A stretch of DNA of 6,146 nucleotides from CAYFJO01 sp964343305 (GTDB lineage Bacteria > Planctomycetota > Planctomycetia > Pirellulales > Pirellulaceae). The DNA is taken from contig CAYFJO010000592.1 in NCBI GenBank assembly GCA_964343305.1, positions 1-6,146 of the forward strand, read 5' to 3'. The position numbers were made by a program, and so were the translations under genes. Of the stretch, positions 1 through 6,146 are shown piece after piece; the first letter of the stretch is position 1; every line of letters starts with the position of its first letter. The notes beneath the pieces were generated by a model, which was not told the origin of the DNA, ran no database searches, and worked only from the letters and a program-made list of their open reading frames with translations.

Positions 1-524
1 TGATAAGCAACGTGCCCGTTATCGTTATCTCGCGTCGCGTATCCCTGTCCGGTGATCACCGCGAAACGCACGTTCCGCCGTTGGTCGGCTGACGGAGCCG
101 TTTTGAACGACCGCGGCGGGCCGACCCGCTCGCCTTTTCCCAACACATCCGTAATATGCACGCGGTACCAGTAATCGCGTCCTGGTTTGAGCTTGGTGAC
201 CGTTTGCTTGATGGTGTGGTCGTTGTCCTTTGTCGCCTCGACCCAGGGCGTCATTCGCGAGGCTTTGAAATCCGGCGTCTCGGAAATCTCGAAACGAGCG
301 CGGCCGTCCAATCCTGGCACGTCCTGTTCGATCTCACCTTTTTCCACCGCGGTCAGCCGCGTCAGCAGAATGATCGAATTCTGTGTCGAATCACCGGCCT
401 TTTCGCCTTGGGCATGGAACGGAATCTTCGCGGCGTCTTTTGATTCGGCTGGGCCGCCGCTCGCCGGCGTTGTGACAAAGGCAATCATTGCCAAGGTACT
501 GATGAGTTGGACGGCGATTCTCAT
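1..524 (-). CDS. PhoD-like alkaline phosphatase / metallophosphatase, N-terminal part only
   Basis: This open frame runs off the left edge of the window, so only 174 codons are visible and no stop is seen. The start is ATG at 524-522, preceded by a strong GGAGGAG Shine-Dalgarno with a 7-nt spacer. Residues 1-23 look like an export signal (hydrophobic LISTLAMIAFVTTPASG). Residues 44-60, GDSTQNSIILLTRLTAV, match the 'GD-x-T-x-x-S-V-I-L-W-T-R-L' opening of the PhoD N-terminal Ig-like domain. That domain continues through LKPGRDYWYRVHITD to SFKTAP near residue 144. The catalytic metallophosphatase domain starts at about residue 152 (VRFAVITGQGYATR). Known members are secreted phosphomonoesterases or phosphodiesterases that use Fe and Ca. 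Family assignment is good, but substrate and activity cannot be judged because nearly all catalytic residues lie outside. Where PhoD enzymes have S-C-Q, this protein has T-G-Q. Its start codon overlaps the stop of the small upstream gene, suggesting coupled translation. Confidence 0.8.
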   Translation of the reverse strand, partial: MRIAVQLISTLAMIAFVTTPASGGPAESKDAAKIPFHAQGEKAGDSTQNSIILLTRLTAVEKGEIEQDVPGLDGRARFEISETPDFKASRMTPWVEATKDNDHTIKQTVTKLKPGRDYWYRVHITDVLGKGERVGPPRSFKTAPSADQRRNVRFAVITGQGYATRDNDNGHVAY

Positions 525-655
525 CGTCTCGCTCCTCCAGATGTTCGGTTACGCTTAACCCGTTCACGTTCAGGAAGCGCTAACAGCAGCGCGAGGGTTG
601 CACACGCGACCAGAACTACAACCGGTACCATCGAAGCAATGACGTTGTTAAACAT
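521..655 (-). CDS. Small single-span membrane protein, 44 residues, unknown function
   Basis: I do not recognise this protein. It begins MFNNVIASMVPVVVLVACAT and has one strongly hydrophobic stretch at residues 5-27. A very basic tail follows (residues 29-44, with RERVKRNR and a final GARR). The charge pattern suggests one transmembrane helix with the C-terminus in the cytoplasm. LVAC at 15-18 resembles a lipobox, but there is no charged n-region, so a lipoprotein is less likely. Evidence that it is real: ATG at 655-653 sits 6 nt after a GGAGG Shine-Dalgarno (662-666). The stop TGA overlaps the ATG of the next gene in an ATGA arrangement. The frame fills most of the gap between the propeller gene and the phosphatase gene. 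It may be a membrane anchor or small regulator for the phosphatase, which is inference from position only. Its size is below common gene-calling limits. Confidence 0.65.
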   Translation of the reverse strand: MFNNVIASMVPVVVLVACATLALLLALPERERVKRNRTSGGARR

Positions 656-715
656 GACTTCCCTCCGTCCACGACCGCCACAAGCAATCATGGCATACGA
701 TTCTACTCCTAACAG

Positions 716-2068
716 CTATTCGGAAACATCGAAGCAGACCAGATCGCCTTCGCGACCGCCGCGGCAGTAAAGACGTCGGCCGGCAAGCACTGGAACGGTC
801 CAGTTTCTGCCAGCGCGGCGGAACACTTTGGTCTTGGCTAGGAGCGTTGGGCCGTCCTCGTCGAGTTCGGCAACCATTAGACTTCCGGAATCATTCAGCA
901 CGATCAGCTTCCCGCCTGCAATCAACAACTTGGCCCCCTTGGTGATCGTGTCACGGCTTTGTCCGCCGATGTCGTAAGTGGACCATTTTAGCTCGCCGCT
1001 TGCCATGTTGTAACAGTACAGCGCGCCCGCCTTGTTGCCTTCTGTTGCAGGTCCTTGGTCAAGCGCGATGACGCACCCCTTCCAAAGCACCGGACTAAAC
1101 CACCAATGGGCGAGTTGCATCGATTTCCACAGCAGCTTCGGCTGGCCGTCTTTGATTTCGATGCAGGCCGAAAACCCTCGGTTGTGGTCCGGGTGGAACG
1201 GAAAGAAAACCCGGTTTCCGAGAACAACTGGCGATGCGGCAACCGCACCGCGTTCAGCCATCTCGACCTTTTCTTTAGTGAAGTCATACTTCCACTGCGT
1301 TTCACCAGTCGCTGGATTGAGTCCAACGACGGAAAGCCCTGGTAGATAAACAAGGCATGGTTTACCGTCAATTTCGCGGTAGACCGGTGTTGACCAAAAC
1401 CCGCCAAGTGCTCCTCGCCGCGTTTCGTGAAACGCTCGCCACACTTCTTTACCCGTGTCCTTGTTGAACGCGATGATCGAAGCGTCGGGCAACCGAGCGA
1501 GCACAATCACCAGATCGCCAACGATGACTGGCGACGAATTGTGGTCGTATTGCGGATGTCGCACGTCGAGTTCCTTCATCAGTTCTCGATTCCAAATGAC
1601 CTTTCCGGTAGCGGCTTCGAAACAGAACAATTGCGCGTCACCGCTGAATGTGTAGACCTTGTCTTGATGGACGGTCGGCGTCGTGTTTGTGCCGCCGCGG
1701 CGCGTCGCGGTCCTTTCGAGTCGCTCCACTCTCGCGTACTCGTGTTTCCAGACAATTTGTCCGGTTTCCGTATCGAGGCAATAGACCGTGTCTGTTTCAC
1801 GTGATTCACCAGTCGTCCCGATCGTGTAGAGACGGTCGCCGACCACCGACACCGCAGAATGCCCGTCACCTAGCTTGCATTCCCAAATCCGCTTGGGGCC
1901 ATCTTCACCCCAATCGCAAGACCAGTTAGTTTCGAGCGACACGCCATCTTGGTTCGGTCCGCGCCATTGCGGCCAATCGGCTGATCTCAATTCACCAGCG
2001 ACGTTGAACATGGCGATCAGCGGCAGAACGACCGCGCTGTGAAAGAGGGCAACTGAATTGGTGGACAT
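716..2068 (-). CDS. Exported PQQ-like beta-propeller protein, 450 residues
   Basis: This is a secreted beta-propeller of the PQQ-binding-like / BamB-like type. An N-terminal signal (residues 1-30, ending LRSA before DW) is followed at 31-39 by DWPQWRGPN, an opening typical of planctomycete members. Propeller blades are marked by repeats of the form 'cyclic-D-x-x-T-G-x-x-x-W': VYCLDTETGQIVWKHEY (95-111), LFCFEAATGKVIWNREL (147-163), IIAFNKDTGKEVWRAF (198-213), VVGLNPATGETQWKYDF (247-263), a degenerate one at 301-316, LYCYNMASGELKWSTY (350-365), and a last strand LVCFDVSE at the C-terminus that could close the ring. There are no dehydrogenase features, so bound PQQ is not implied. These proteins usually act as scaffolds or are uncharacterised. 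The start ATG has an AAGGAG Shine-Dalgarno (2077-2082) with an 8-nt spacer. The start lies only 24 nt after the DUF3179 gene, so the two are probably co-transcribed. Confidence 0.9.
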   Translation of the reverse strand: MSTNSVALFHSAVVLPLIAMFNVAGELRSADWPQWRGPNQDGVSLETNWSCDWGEDGPKRIWECKLGDGHSAVSVVGDRLYTIGTTGESRETDTVYCLDTETGQIVWKHEYARVERLERTATRRGGTNTTPTVHQDKVYTFSGDAQLFCFEAATGKVIWNRELMKELDVRHPQYDHNSSPVIVGDLVIVLARLPDASIIAFNKDTGKEVWRAFHETRRGALGGFWSTPVYREIDGKPCLVYLPGLSVVGLNPATGETQWKYDFTKEKVEMAERGAVAASPVVLGNRVFFPFHPDHNRGFSACIEIKDGQPKLLWKSMQLAHWWFSPVLWKGCVIALDQGPATEGNKAGALYCYNMASGELKWSTYDIGGQSRDTITKGAKLLIAGGKLIVLNDSGSLMVAELDEDGPTLLAKTKVFRRAGRNWTVPVLAGRRLYCRGGREGDLVCFDVSE

Positions 2069-2092
2069 CGTGAAGTCTCCTTCGCCCCTGCG

Positions 2093-3937
2093 TTAATCAG
2101 ATCGATCTCGCTCAGCGAAATCGGCCCGATACCGCTTCAAGCAATCTTCTTTCGTGCCTTGGAACAGGTAGATTCTGCCGCGAACCGTCGTCGACTCGCC
2201 TGGCTCGAGCGGGCCAACGTTGATGCAGAGGTGCATACATTGCCACGGATTGTGGCCCTGGACGGACAGAAAACGCTCCCACGCGATGCCCATGACCCAA
2301 CGGCCGTCCGTCGATTCGCGGATCAACAAGCCCTTGTGCGCGTTGTTGTCCGACGTGGGCCACTTGAACGAGAAGGGATGCGTGCCGTCTGCAGCGGCGG
2401 CGTCAATCTGCTTACGAAGCGCCGCGCTGAAGTGAATCTCGCGCTCGTTCAGTTTGGCAAGCCCGGCGCGGCCAACGTACCACGTGTTGCGATTGTCAAA
2501 CTGCGAGTTGAGTTTCGCGATGGGGAAACGGCTGGCCTGATCAGTCGGTGCGCCGGGATTGAAGCAAGGAATGATTCCGGCAATGGCGGGCCATTCGTGA
2601 TCGTTTCGGTTCTTGATTTGCAACGATAACTCGACGCCATCCTTGACGGCCTTCATGGTCAGTGCCATGTCAGGAGCGCGAATGACCGCGAGGTTGCCAT
2701 CTTTGCCAACCTCACGTTCAAACAAGTGACTACCGGATGTGTGAATGCCCTGCCGCCGCGCATGGAACATGTTCCATTCATAGAACCAAAGAAAGACCGT
2801 CATGTCCCGCTTCAGCCGCGATTCAACGCCGATGCCCTTGCCCCACTCAAACAGCCGGACGTTCGATTGATCGCTTTGCAATCGCGGCCGAGTTGGATCG
2901 GGACCGTAGATCGCTCCGCCCGGATAAAACGCCCGATAACGAGTCAGCCGAATCGGAATCGCAATCAGCGGCCGGAGTTGTTTTCCCTTGAGTGGCCCGT
3001 CGATCGCCTCGCCCGTCAGCGGATGCCAAGTTGTCTTTGTTTCACGATCCTTGAGTCGAAAGACGCCTTGCTCGCCGCCCACGGGCTGCAGCTTCAACAC
3101 TTGGTCGTCGACCTTTCGAATCCATGCGACACCGCACTCGGCGGACGGCACGAACACAGCCGTGACCGGTTTCTTGTTGTACACATCGTTGATGACCCGA
3201 GCCGGTTCGAGGGCGGAATACGGGTACAGCTTCGACTCGTGATCAACAACGACGTTCAACCCAAGTTTCGGTCGTGACGTCTGCTTGCCAAACGTGACGC
3301 GCTGGCGATGCGTGTCAGTCCATTTGCGACGACTCTTGTAGACGGTCGTGTTCGGATGGGCGGCCTTCCATTCCTTCCAATTCGCCAACCGCGTGGGCAG
3401 CAACTCAATCGACTTACGCTTGAGCGGCCCCATGACCGCCTCACCGGTCACATGCAACCACTCCGATTCGGTTTGGGTGTCGAACATCACGAACGACCCC
3501 TGATAGACGTAGCCCGCGTGCAGAAAAACGAGTTCCTTGCCATCCAACTCGCGGCGATACACGATCGCCGTTTGACAAATCGGTCACCACGTCGCCGCGA
3601 TCGGCACCTCGCTGAGCGTGTCGTTGACCAGCTCGCCAATCGAATACAGCGGGTACGCGCGAGCTTCTTTGCCGATCGCAATGCCCAACACAAACGTCGG
3701 GTCTTGCACCATGCCGGCTTTCTCGGCTTCCGCGGCAGATACACTCGGCGGGTTCAGCGGACGAAAAAACATCTTGTGCTTTCGTTTGCCGTTCTCATCA
3801 CGAATCACCCAGTCCTTCTTGGCTGCGTCCTGTTTCTTCCACCACGCCGCGTAATCATCGTATTGGTCGGCTAAAGCGGGCGCGGCCAGTGACGAGAATG
3901 CAATGATCACAAGCGGAAGAAGGAGTCGTCGTGTCAT
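2093..3937 (-). CDS. Exported tandem DUF3179 protein, candidate selenoprotein (Sec118, UxxC), 614 residues
   Basis: This is read as one protein through an in-frame UGA at 3586-3584. Residues 1-23 are a signal peptide (MTRRLLLPLVIIAFSS, cleavage near ALA-D), so it is exported. The first DUF3179 domain spans about 80-205: the 'EARAYPL' and 'VNDT' motifs, then T-W-[UGA]-P-I-C at 116-121, then 'TGEAVMGPL'. A second, degenerate DUF3179 copy spans about 222-343 ('LYPYSALEPARVINDVY', 'TGEAIDGPLKG'). There the redox pair is replaced by Val and Ala. A C-terminal domain (about 365-614) ends in WQCMHLCINVGPLEPGE and KEDCLKRYRADF; I cannot name it. DUF3179 function is unknown, but the family's conserved C-P-x-C suggests thiol redox or metal chemistry, here as Sec-x-x-Cys. 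The frame is intact on both sides for 117 and 496 codons. The GTG at 3562 has no Shine-Dalgarno, arguing against an independent second gene. The ATG at 3937 follows AAGG (3947-3950) by 9 nt. The main alternative is a nonsense mutation or sequencing error. Confidence 0.78.
3552..3570 (-). promoter_or_regulatory. Candidate bacterial SECIS stem-loop downstream of the UGA
   Basis: In the mRNA, the 5' arm CGGCGAU (3570-3564) pairs perfectly with AUCGCCG (3558-3552) around a 5-nt loop CGUGU (3563-3559). The stem begins 13 nt and the loop 20 nt after the UGA. The published bacterial SECIS model wants an upper stem of several base pairs, a small loop with a G in its first two positions, and a loop roughly 16-37 nt from the UGA. 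All are met, and the loop G-U resembles the SelB-contacting G-U of E. coli fdhF. A weak lower helix (UCAA with UUGG) may extend it. My rough chance estimate for such a perfect 7-bp small-loop stem in this interval is about 1 percent. Confidence 0.68.
3584..3586 (-). other. In-frame UGA, proposed selenocysteine codon (residue 118)
   Basis: The codons read Thr-Trp-TGA-Pro-Ile-Cys-Gln-Thr-Ala. DUF3179 relatives have T-[YW]-C-P-[LI]-C-x-T-A at this place, so TGA replaces the first cysteine. Sec in place of the Cys of a CxxC motif is the commonest pattern among bacterial redox selenoproteins. A general UGA=Trp code is unlikely: tryptophans in all the window's proteins are written TGG, and two other genes here end at TGA. 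The other cysteines of this protein use TGC or TGT. Confidence 0.75.
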
Positions 3938-4077
3938 TTCGTCGTGCCTTATGTTCTTCGTAGGACGGATTCCCCGAATCCGCCGAGTTGCGGGAACGGA
4001 ATAGGAATTCCATTTTACGATCTAGGGTAACCCTCTGCCGTTTCATATTCAAAACTCGTTGGCATCAATCTCTCGCG
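3938..4077 (-). other. 140-nt intergenic spacer before the DUF3179 gene
   Basis: This is the only substantial gap in the cluster, between the 684-residue propeller gene and the DUF3179 gene. It is the likely place for a promoter if the last four genes form their own transcript. Its upstream half is more AT-rich. Weak sigma70-like pairs can be drawn (for example TTGAAT, 17 nt, TACCCT), but none is convincing. It also holds a short dyad AGGGT-A-ACCCT at 4024-4034 and the inverted repeat at 3964-3984. I see no T-run after a hairpin, so no intrinsic terminator for the upstream gene. Confidence 0.5.
3964..3984. repeat. Short GC-rich inverted repeat (REP-like palindrome)
   Basis: CGGATTC (3966-3972) and GAATCCG (3976-3982) form a perfect 7-bp stem around a 3-nt loop. 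On the minus-strand RNA it extends by a G-U and a G-C pair to 9 bp. It lies 27 nt upstream of the DUF3179 start and has no following T-run. From memory, short palindromes of this style (GGACGGA...TCCGTCC) are scattered between genes in planctomycete genomes. A role in this leader is not shown. Confidence 0.5.
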
Positions 4078-6132
4078 TCACTGCGGCTTGCCGATGCAGT
4101 AGAGGAATGATTCGGCCTGGTAAAAGAGTCGGTCCCCGTCGAAGACCGGGGAACTGACCGTACATTCTCGATGAGCGCCGCCATCCAGCCTGACCCAACC
4201 GCGGAAGTAGTTCCCGGGCAGCAGCCGCTCGATGCGGTTCTTGGCCACCACCTCGAACTTGCGTCCCGACTTGATGACCAGCACCATGCCCCCGTTGCCC
4301 CAGAGGTAGACGTAGTCGCCAGCGGCGGTGGGACTGGCGCACACCCCGGACCCGTGCGGATACGGATAGGCGAACTTGAAAGTGTTCAGGTCCAGGTGCT
4401 CGGTGTAGACCGGCTCGTATGTCTCAGCATCGATGACCTCGAGAACCCCGCCTAAGTTCACCACGTACACCAGTCCCTTGAAGACCAACACGTTGGCCAC
4501 CACCATTTCAGACATGCCGCCTCCGGGTGGATGCAGCGGCTTGCCGCCGGCAAGTCGCTCGTGGCTGAACGATTCACGCGGTATCGTCGTCGCCGAATTC
4601 GGCTCGTGGGGCAACTTGCCGATCACCAGCACCTGACGGCCCTGCCTTCTCTGAACGTAGGCAACGTTATCGACCATGGTGCAGGTGGACCAGGGGTGCC
4701 AGCCCTCGCCCGGCACGTAAAGCCCCAGCTCAGGAAAGTCGATGTAGTTCACTTCCGTGCCCGCGACGGCTTTGAAAGCACTGACCGGAGGCCACTTGAT
4801 ATGACCGCCCATTCGCCATTTGATCTCGCCCGTTTCTTTGTCGAATCCGATCAGGTTTACCATGCTGACGACGAACTCGTCTTCTGTCAGGAGCGGAGAC
4901 ACGTAGTATCCGTGCCGGTCGTATCGGTCGTGGTCTTTTCTCCTGCCTTCGTGTTCCGAGACAATCCACTTGCGATTGCCGTTTAGGTCGTGGCAGGCGG
5001 CCACGCCGTTGGCATACCAGGAGTAAACGTGCTGGCCGTCGGTCACCGGCGTGCTTCCCGCGACACCGGCTTCCTGTCGGGAGTCGGTTCCGACGTAGCG
5101 TTTTCGATCCACTTGTCGCATCAGCCCGGCGACGTCGTCCACGAGTTCGTTCAGCTCCTGCTTTTCGGCGAGTGCGCCCTGCCAACGGTTGGCCAGCTCC
5201 TTGATGCGTTTGACCTTGGGGTCCAGTTGGGCGAACAGGTCGGGATGAGCCTTTCGCTCTTGGGGTGTGACGCACTCGAACGGCCCGTTATACGTGACCC
5301 ATAGCCGCTTTCCGGTCAGCTTGTCGTAGCAACTTAAGAAGTTGGGGTCGCTGTTGACAAAGATCCTGTCACCTACGATCAACGGCTGGGCGCAACTAAA
5401 ACGTATCCCGCCCTGGGGCGGTTGAACCGCCCACCGGATTCCGTCGGTGGTGTAGGTGTCGTTTTCCTCGTTGCCGAACATGGCTAGACGGAAATAAGCC
5501 GTGCCGTCAACTCCGGCGAACAGTTTGACCAGCAGCCTGTTCCAACCCTTTTTGAACGTGAAGGTGGGATAGGCGTGACGGCTGTGGTCCGTCTTTCTCT
5601 GATAGACGTTTTGGCCGTTGAGCCAGACGAGATAGTCTTCCTTCCCCATTCCTTGCATGCGCATGAGCACCTTACCGCCGGTCTTGGAGTGCATATAGGC
5701 ATGGAGGTAGACGGCCTGTTCGGAGGCCAGGTCGGGCAGCAACTGATTGGCGTGCAGTAGGAGTCCGTCGGACCGCGCATTCTTCCAGGTTCGCCCGGCG
5801 GTCTCGTCTCCTGCATCGGGACGGAGCGACGCTTCATCGAAGGCAGCGTCGGACGTCAGCGGCCCGAGGATCAGCCATTCGGCGACTTGCCCATCGGTGG
5901 CCGAGTTGGTCGCACCGTCAGCTTTGTCCTTCGGTTTTTCGGCTTGTGTGCTGAGTCCCTTTATCGTCGCCGAAAGCCGTCCCCATTTGATGGGCGGATC
6001 GGCATCCGGAAAGAGTCCGGTCCCATCGCCCCGCCAGCCCCAGGTTTTGGCTTCTGCCCAGGCGTCGGCGCCCGTCGGCGCCCCGATCGCTAGCCAGCAC
6101 AGTGCCGCCGTGATCGCGTAGCTGTATCGCAT
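4078..6132 (-). CDS. Exported PQQ-like beta-propeller protein with N-terminal beta-sandwich, 684 residues
   Basis: This is the complete first gene of the visible cluster. ATG at 6132 follows AAGGA (6140-6144) by 7 nt. Residues 1-24 form a signal peptide (MRYSYAITAALCWLAIGAPT, cleavage near ADA-W). WGWRGDGTGLFP at 31-42 is the counterpart of the W-x-Q-W-R-G-P opening of the other propeller. Residues about 84-220 look like a carbohydrate-binding or GH2-like beta-sandwich (YLHAYMHSKTGGKVLMRM, DYLVWLNGQNVY, KKGWNRLLVKLF). From about 245 to the end lies a PQQ-like propeller with blades at LSCYDKLTGKRLWVTY (266-281), AACHDLNGNRKWIV (378-391), LIGFDKETGEIKWRM (427-441), VLEVIDAETYEPVY (563-576) and the closing FLYCIGKPQ. 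A charged, probably helical insertion at about 304-345 (VKRIKELANRWQGALAEKQE) interrupts the propeller. No enzymatic signature is visible. It may bind a polymer or assist envelope assembly, which is inference. The stop is TGA at 4080-4078. Confidence 0.88.
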   Translation of the reverse strand: MRYSYAITAALCWLAIGAPTGADAWAEAKTWGWRGDGTGLFPDADPPIKWGRLSATIKGLSTQAEKPKDKADGATNSATDGQVAEWLILGPLTSDAAFDEASLRPDAGDETAGRTWKNARSDGLLLHANQLLPDLASEQAVYLHAYMHSKTGGKVLMRMQGMGKEDYLVWLNGQNVYQRKTDHSRHAYPTFTFKKGWNRLLVKLFAGVDGTAYFRLAMFGNEENDTYTTDGIRWAVQPPQGGIRFSCAQPLIVGDRIFVNSDPNFLSCYDKLTGKRLWVTYNGPFECVTPQERKAHPDLFAQLDPKVKRIKELANRWQGALAEKQELNELVDDVAGLMRQVDRKRYVGTDSRQEAGVAGSTPVTDGQHVYSWYANGVAACHDLNGNRKWIVSEHEGRRKDHDRYDRHGYYVSPLLTEDEFVVSMVNLIGFDKETGEIKWRMGGHIKWPPVSAFKAVAGTEVNYIDFPELGLYVPGEGWHPWSTCTMVDNVAYVQRRQGRQVLVIGKLPHEPNSATTIPRESFSHERLAGGKPLHPPGGGMSEMVVANVLVFKGLVYVVNLGGVLEVIDAETYEPVYTEHLDLNTFKFAYPYPHGSGVCASPTAAGDYVYLWGNGGMVLVIKSGRKFEVVAKNRIERLLPGNYFRGWVRLDGGAHRECTVSSPVFDGDRLFYQAESFLYCIGKPQ

Positions 6133-6146
6133 GTTACTTTCCTTTT

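Noticed and set aside
187..558. 123-residue plus-strand ORF with a hydrophobic end
   Set aside because: It is antisense to the PhoD-like gene, whose minus-strand frame has family motifs and a strong Shine-Dalgarno.
2093..3562. Independent gene starting at GTG 3562
   Set aside because: There is no Shine-Dalgarno before it, the start would sit in the loop of the hairpin, and it would begin in the middle of a DUF3179 domain without an export signal.
3584..3586. UGA read as tryptophan (alternative genetic code)
   Set aside because: The position aligns with Cys rather than Trp, tryptophan is TGG elsewhere in the window, and other genes here stop at TGA.
3487..3744. A frameshift as the cause of the split DUF3179 gene, with an overlapping minus-strand ORF as the alternative frame
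   Set aside because: Both halves are in the same frame and the family motif is continuous across the TGA. The other-frame ORF is an Arg-rich shadow without family similarity.
3308..3874. 188-residue plus-strand ORF
   Set aside because: It is an antisense shadow of the DUF3179 gene, with Arg/His-rich composition and no recognisable domain.
4024..4034. Dyad AGGGT-A-ACCCT as an operator site
   Set aside because: It is too short to distinguish from chance, with no regulator gene nearby and no clear promoter beside it.
3855..4052. 65-residue minus-strand ORF covering the intergenic gap
   Set aside because: It overlaps the start of the DUF3179 gene in another frame, has no export signal or domain, and has no good ribosome binding site.

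Overview
The window looks like part of a planctomycete chromosome, probably Pirellulales-like. This rests on style rather than a marker gene. There are two secreted PQQ-type beta-propeller proteins, one opening with the planctomycete-typical DWPQWRGPN motif, plus a tandem DUF3179 protein and a PhoD-type phosphatase. Nearly every product has an export signal. All five genes read right to left on the minus strand, and nothing convincing is on the plus strand.

Layout in transcription order: (1) 6132-4078, a 684-residue exported protein with an N-terminal beta-sandwich and a PQQ-like propeller. (2) A 140-nt gap (4077-3938) with a short REP-like inverted repeat. (3) 3937-2093, an exported protein with two DUF3179 domains and an unnamed C-terminal domain, interrupted by one in-frame UGA at 3586-3584. 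(4) 24 nt later, a 450-residue exported PQQ-like propeller, 2068-716. (5) A 44-residue single-span membrane protein, 655-521. (6) The first 174 residues of a PhoD-like alkaline phosphatase, overlapping the small gene by 4 nt (ATGA) and running off the left edge.

The main result is gene 3. A conventional gene caller would split it into a 117-residue ORF and a separate 489-residue ORF, or call it a pseudogene. The reading frame does not change across the UGA, and the sequence joins as ...IAATW-[UGA]-PICQTAIVYRR.... DUF3179 proteins carry a conserved T-[YW]-C-P-[LI]-C motif here, so the UGA sits exactly on the first cysteine and gives U-P-I-C, a UxxC redox motif. Thirteen nt after the UGA there is a perfect 7-bp stem with a 5-nt loop, CGUGU. 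Its distance from the UGA (20 nt to the loop) and the G in the first two loop positions fit the bacterial SECIS pattern. I therefore annotate one 614-residue exported selenoprotein candidate, Sec118. I know of no described DUF3179 selenoprotein, but I could not search.

How the genes cooperate is inference. Close spacing from 3937 down to 1 suggests one transcript encoding cell-envelope proteins: a redox protein, a propeller scaffold or sensor, a small membrane protein and a phosphatase. No selA, selB, selC or selD gene is in the window, so the host's ability to make selenocysteine must be checked elsewhere in the genome.
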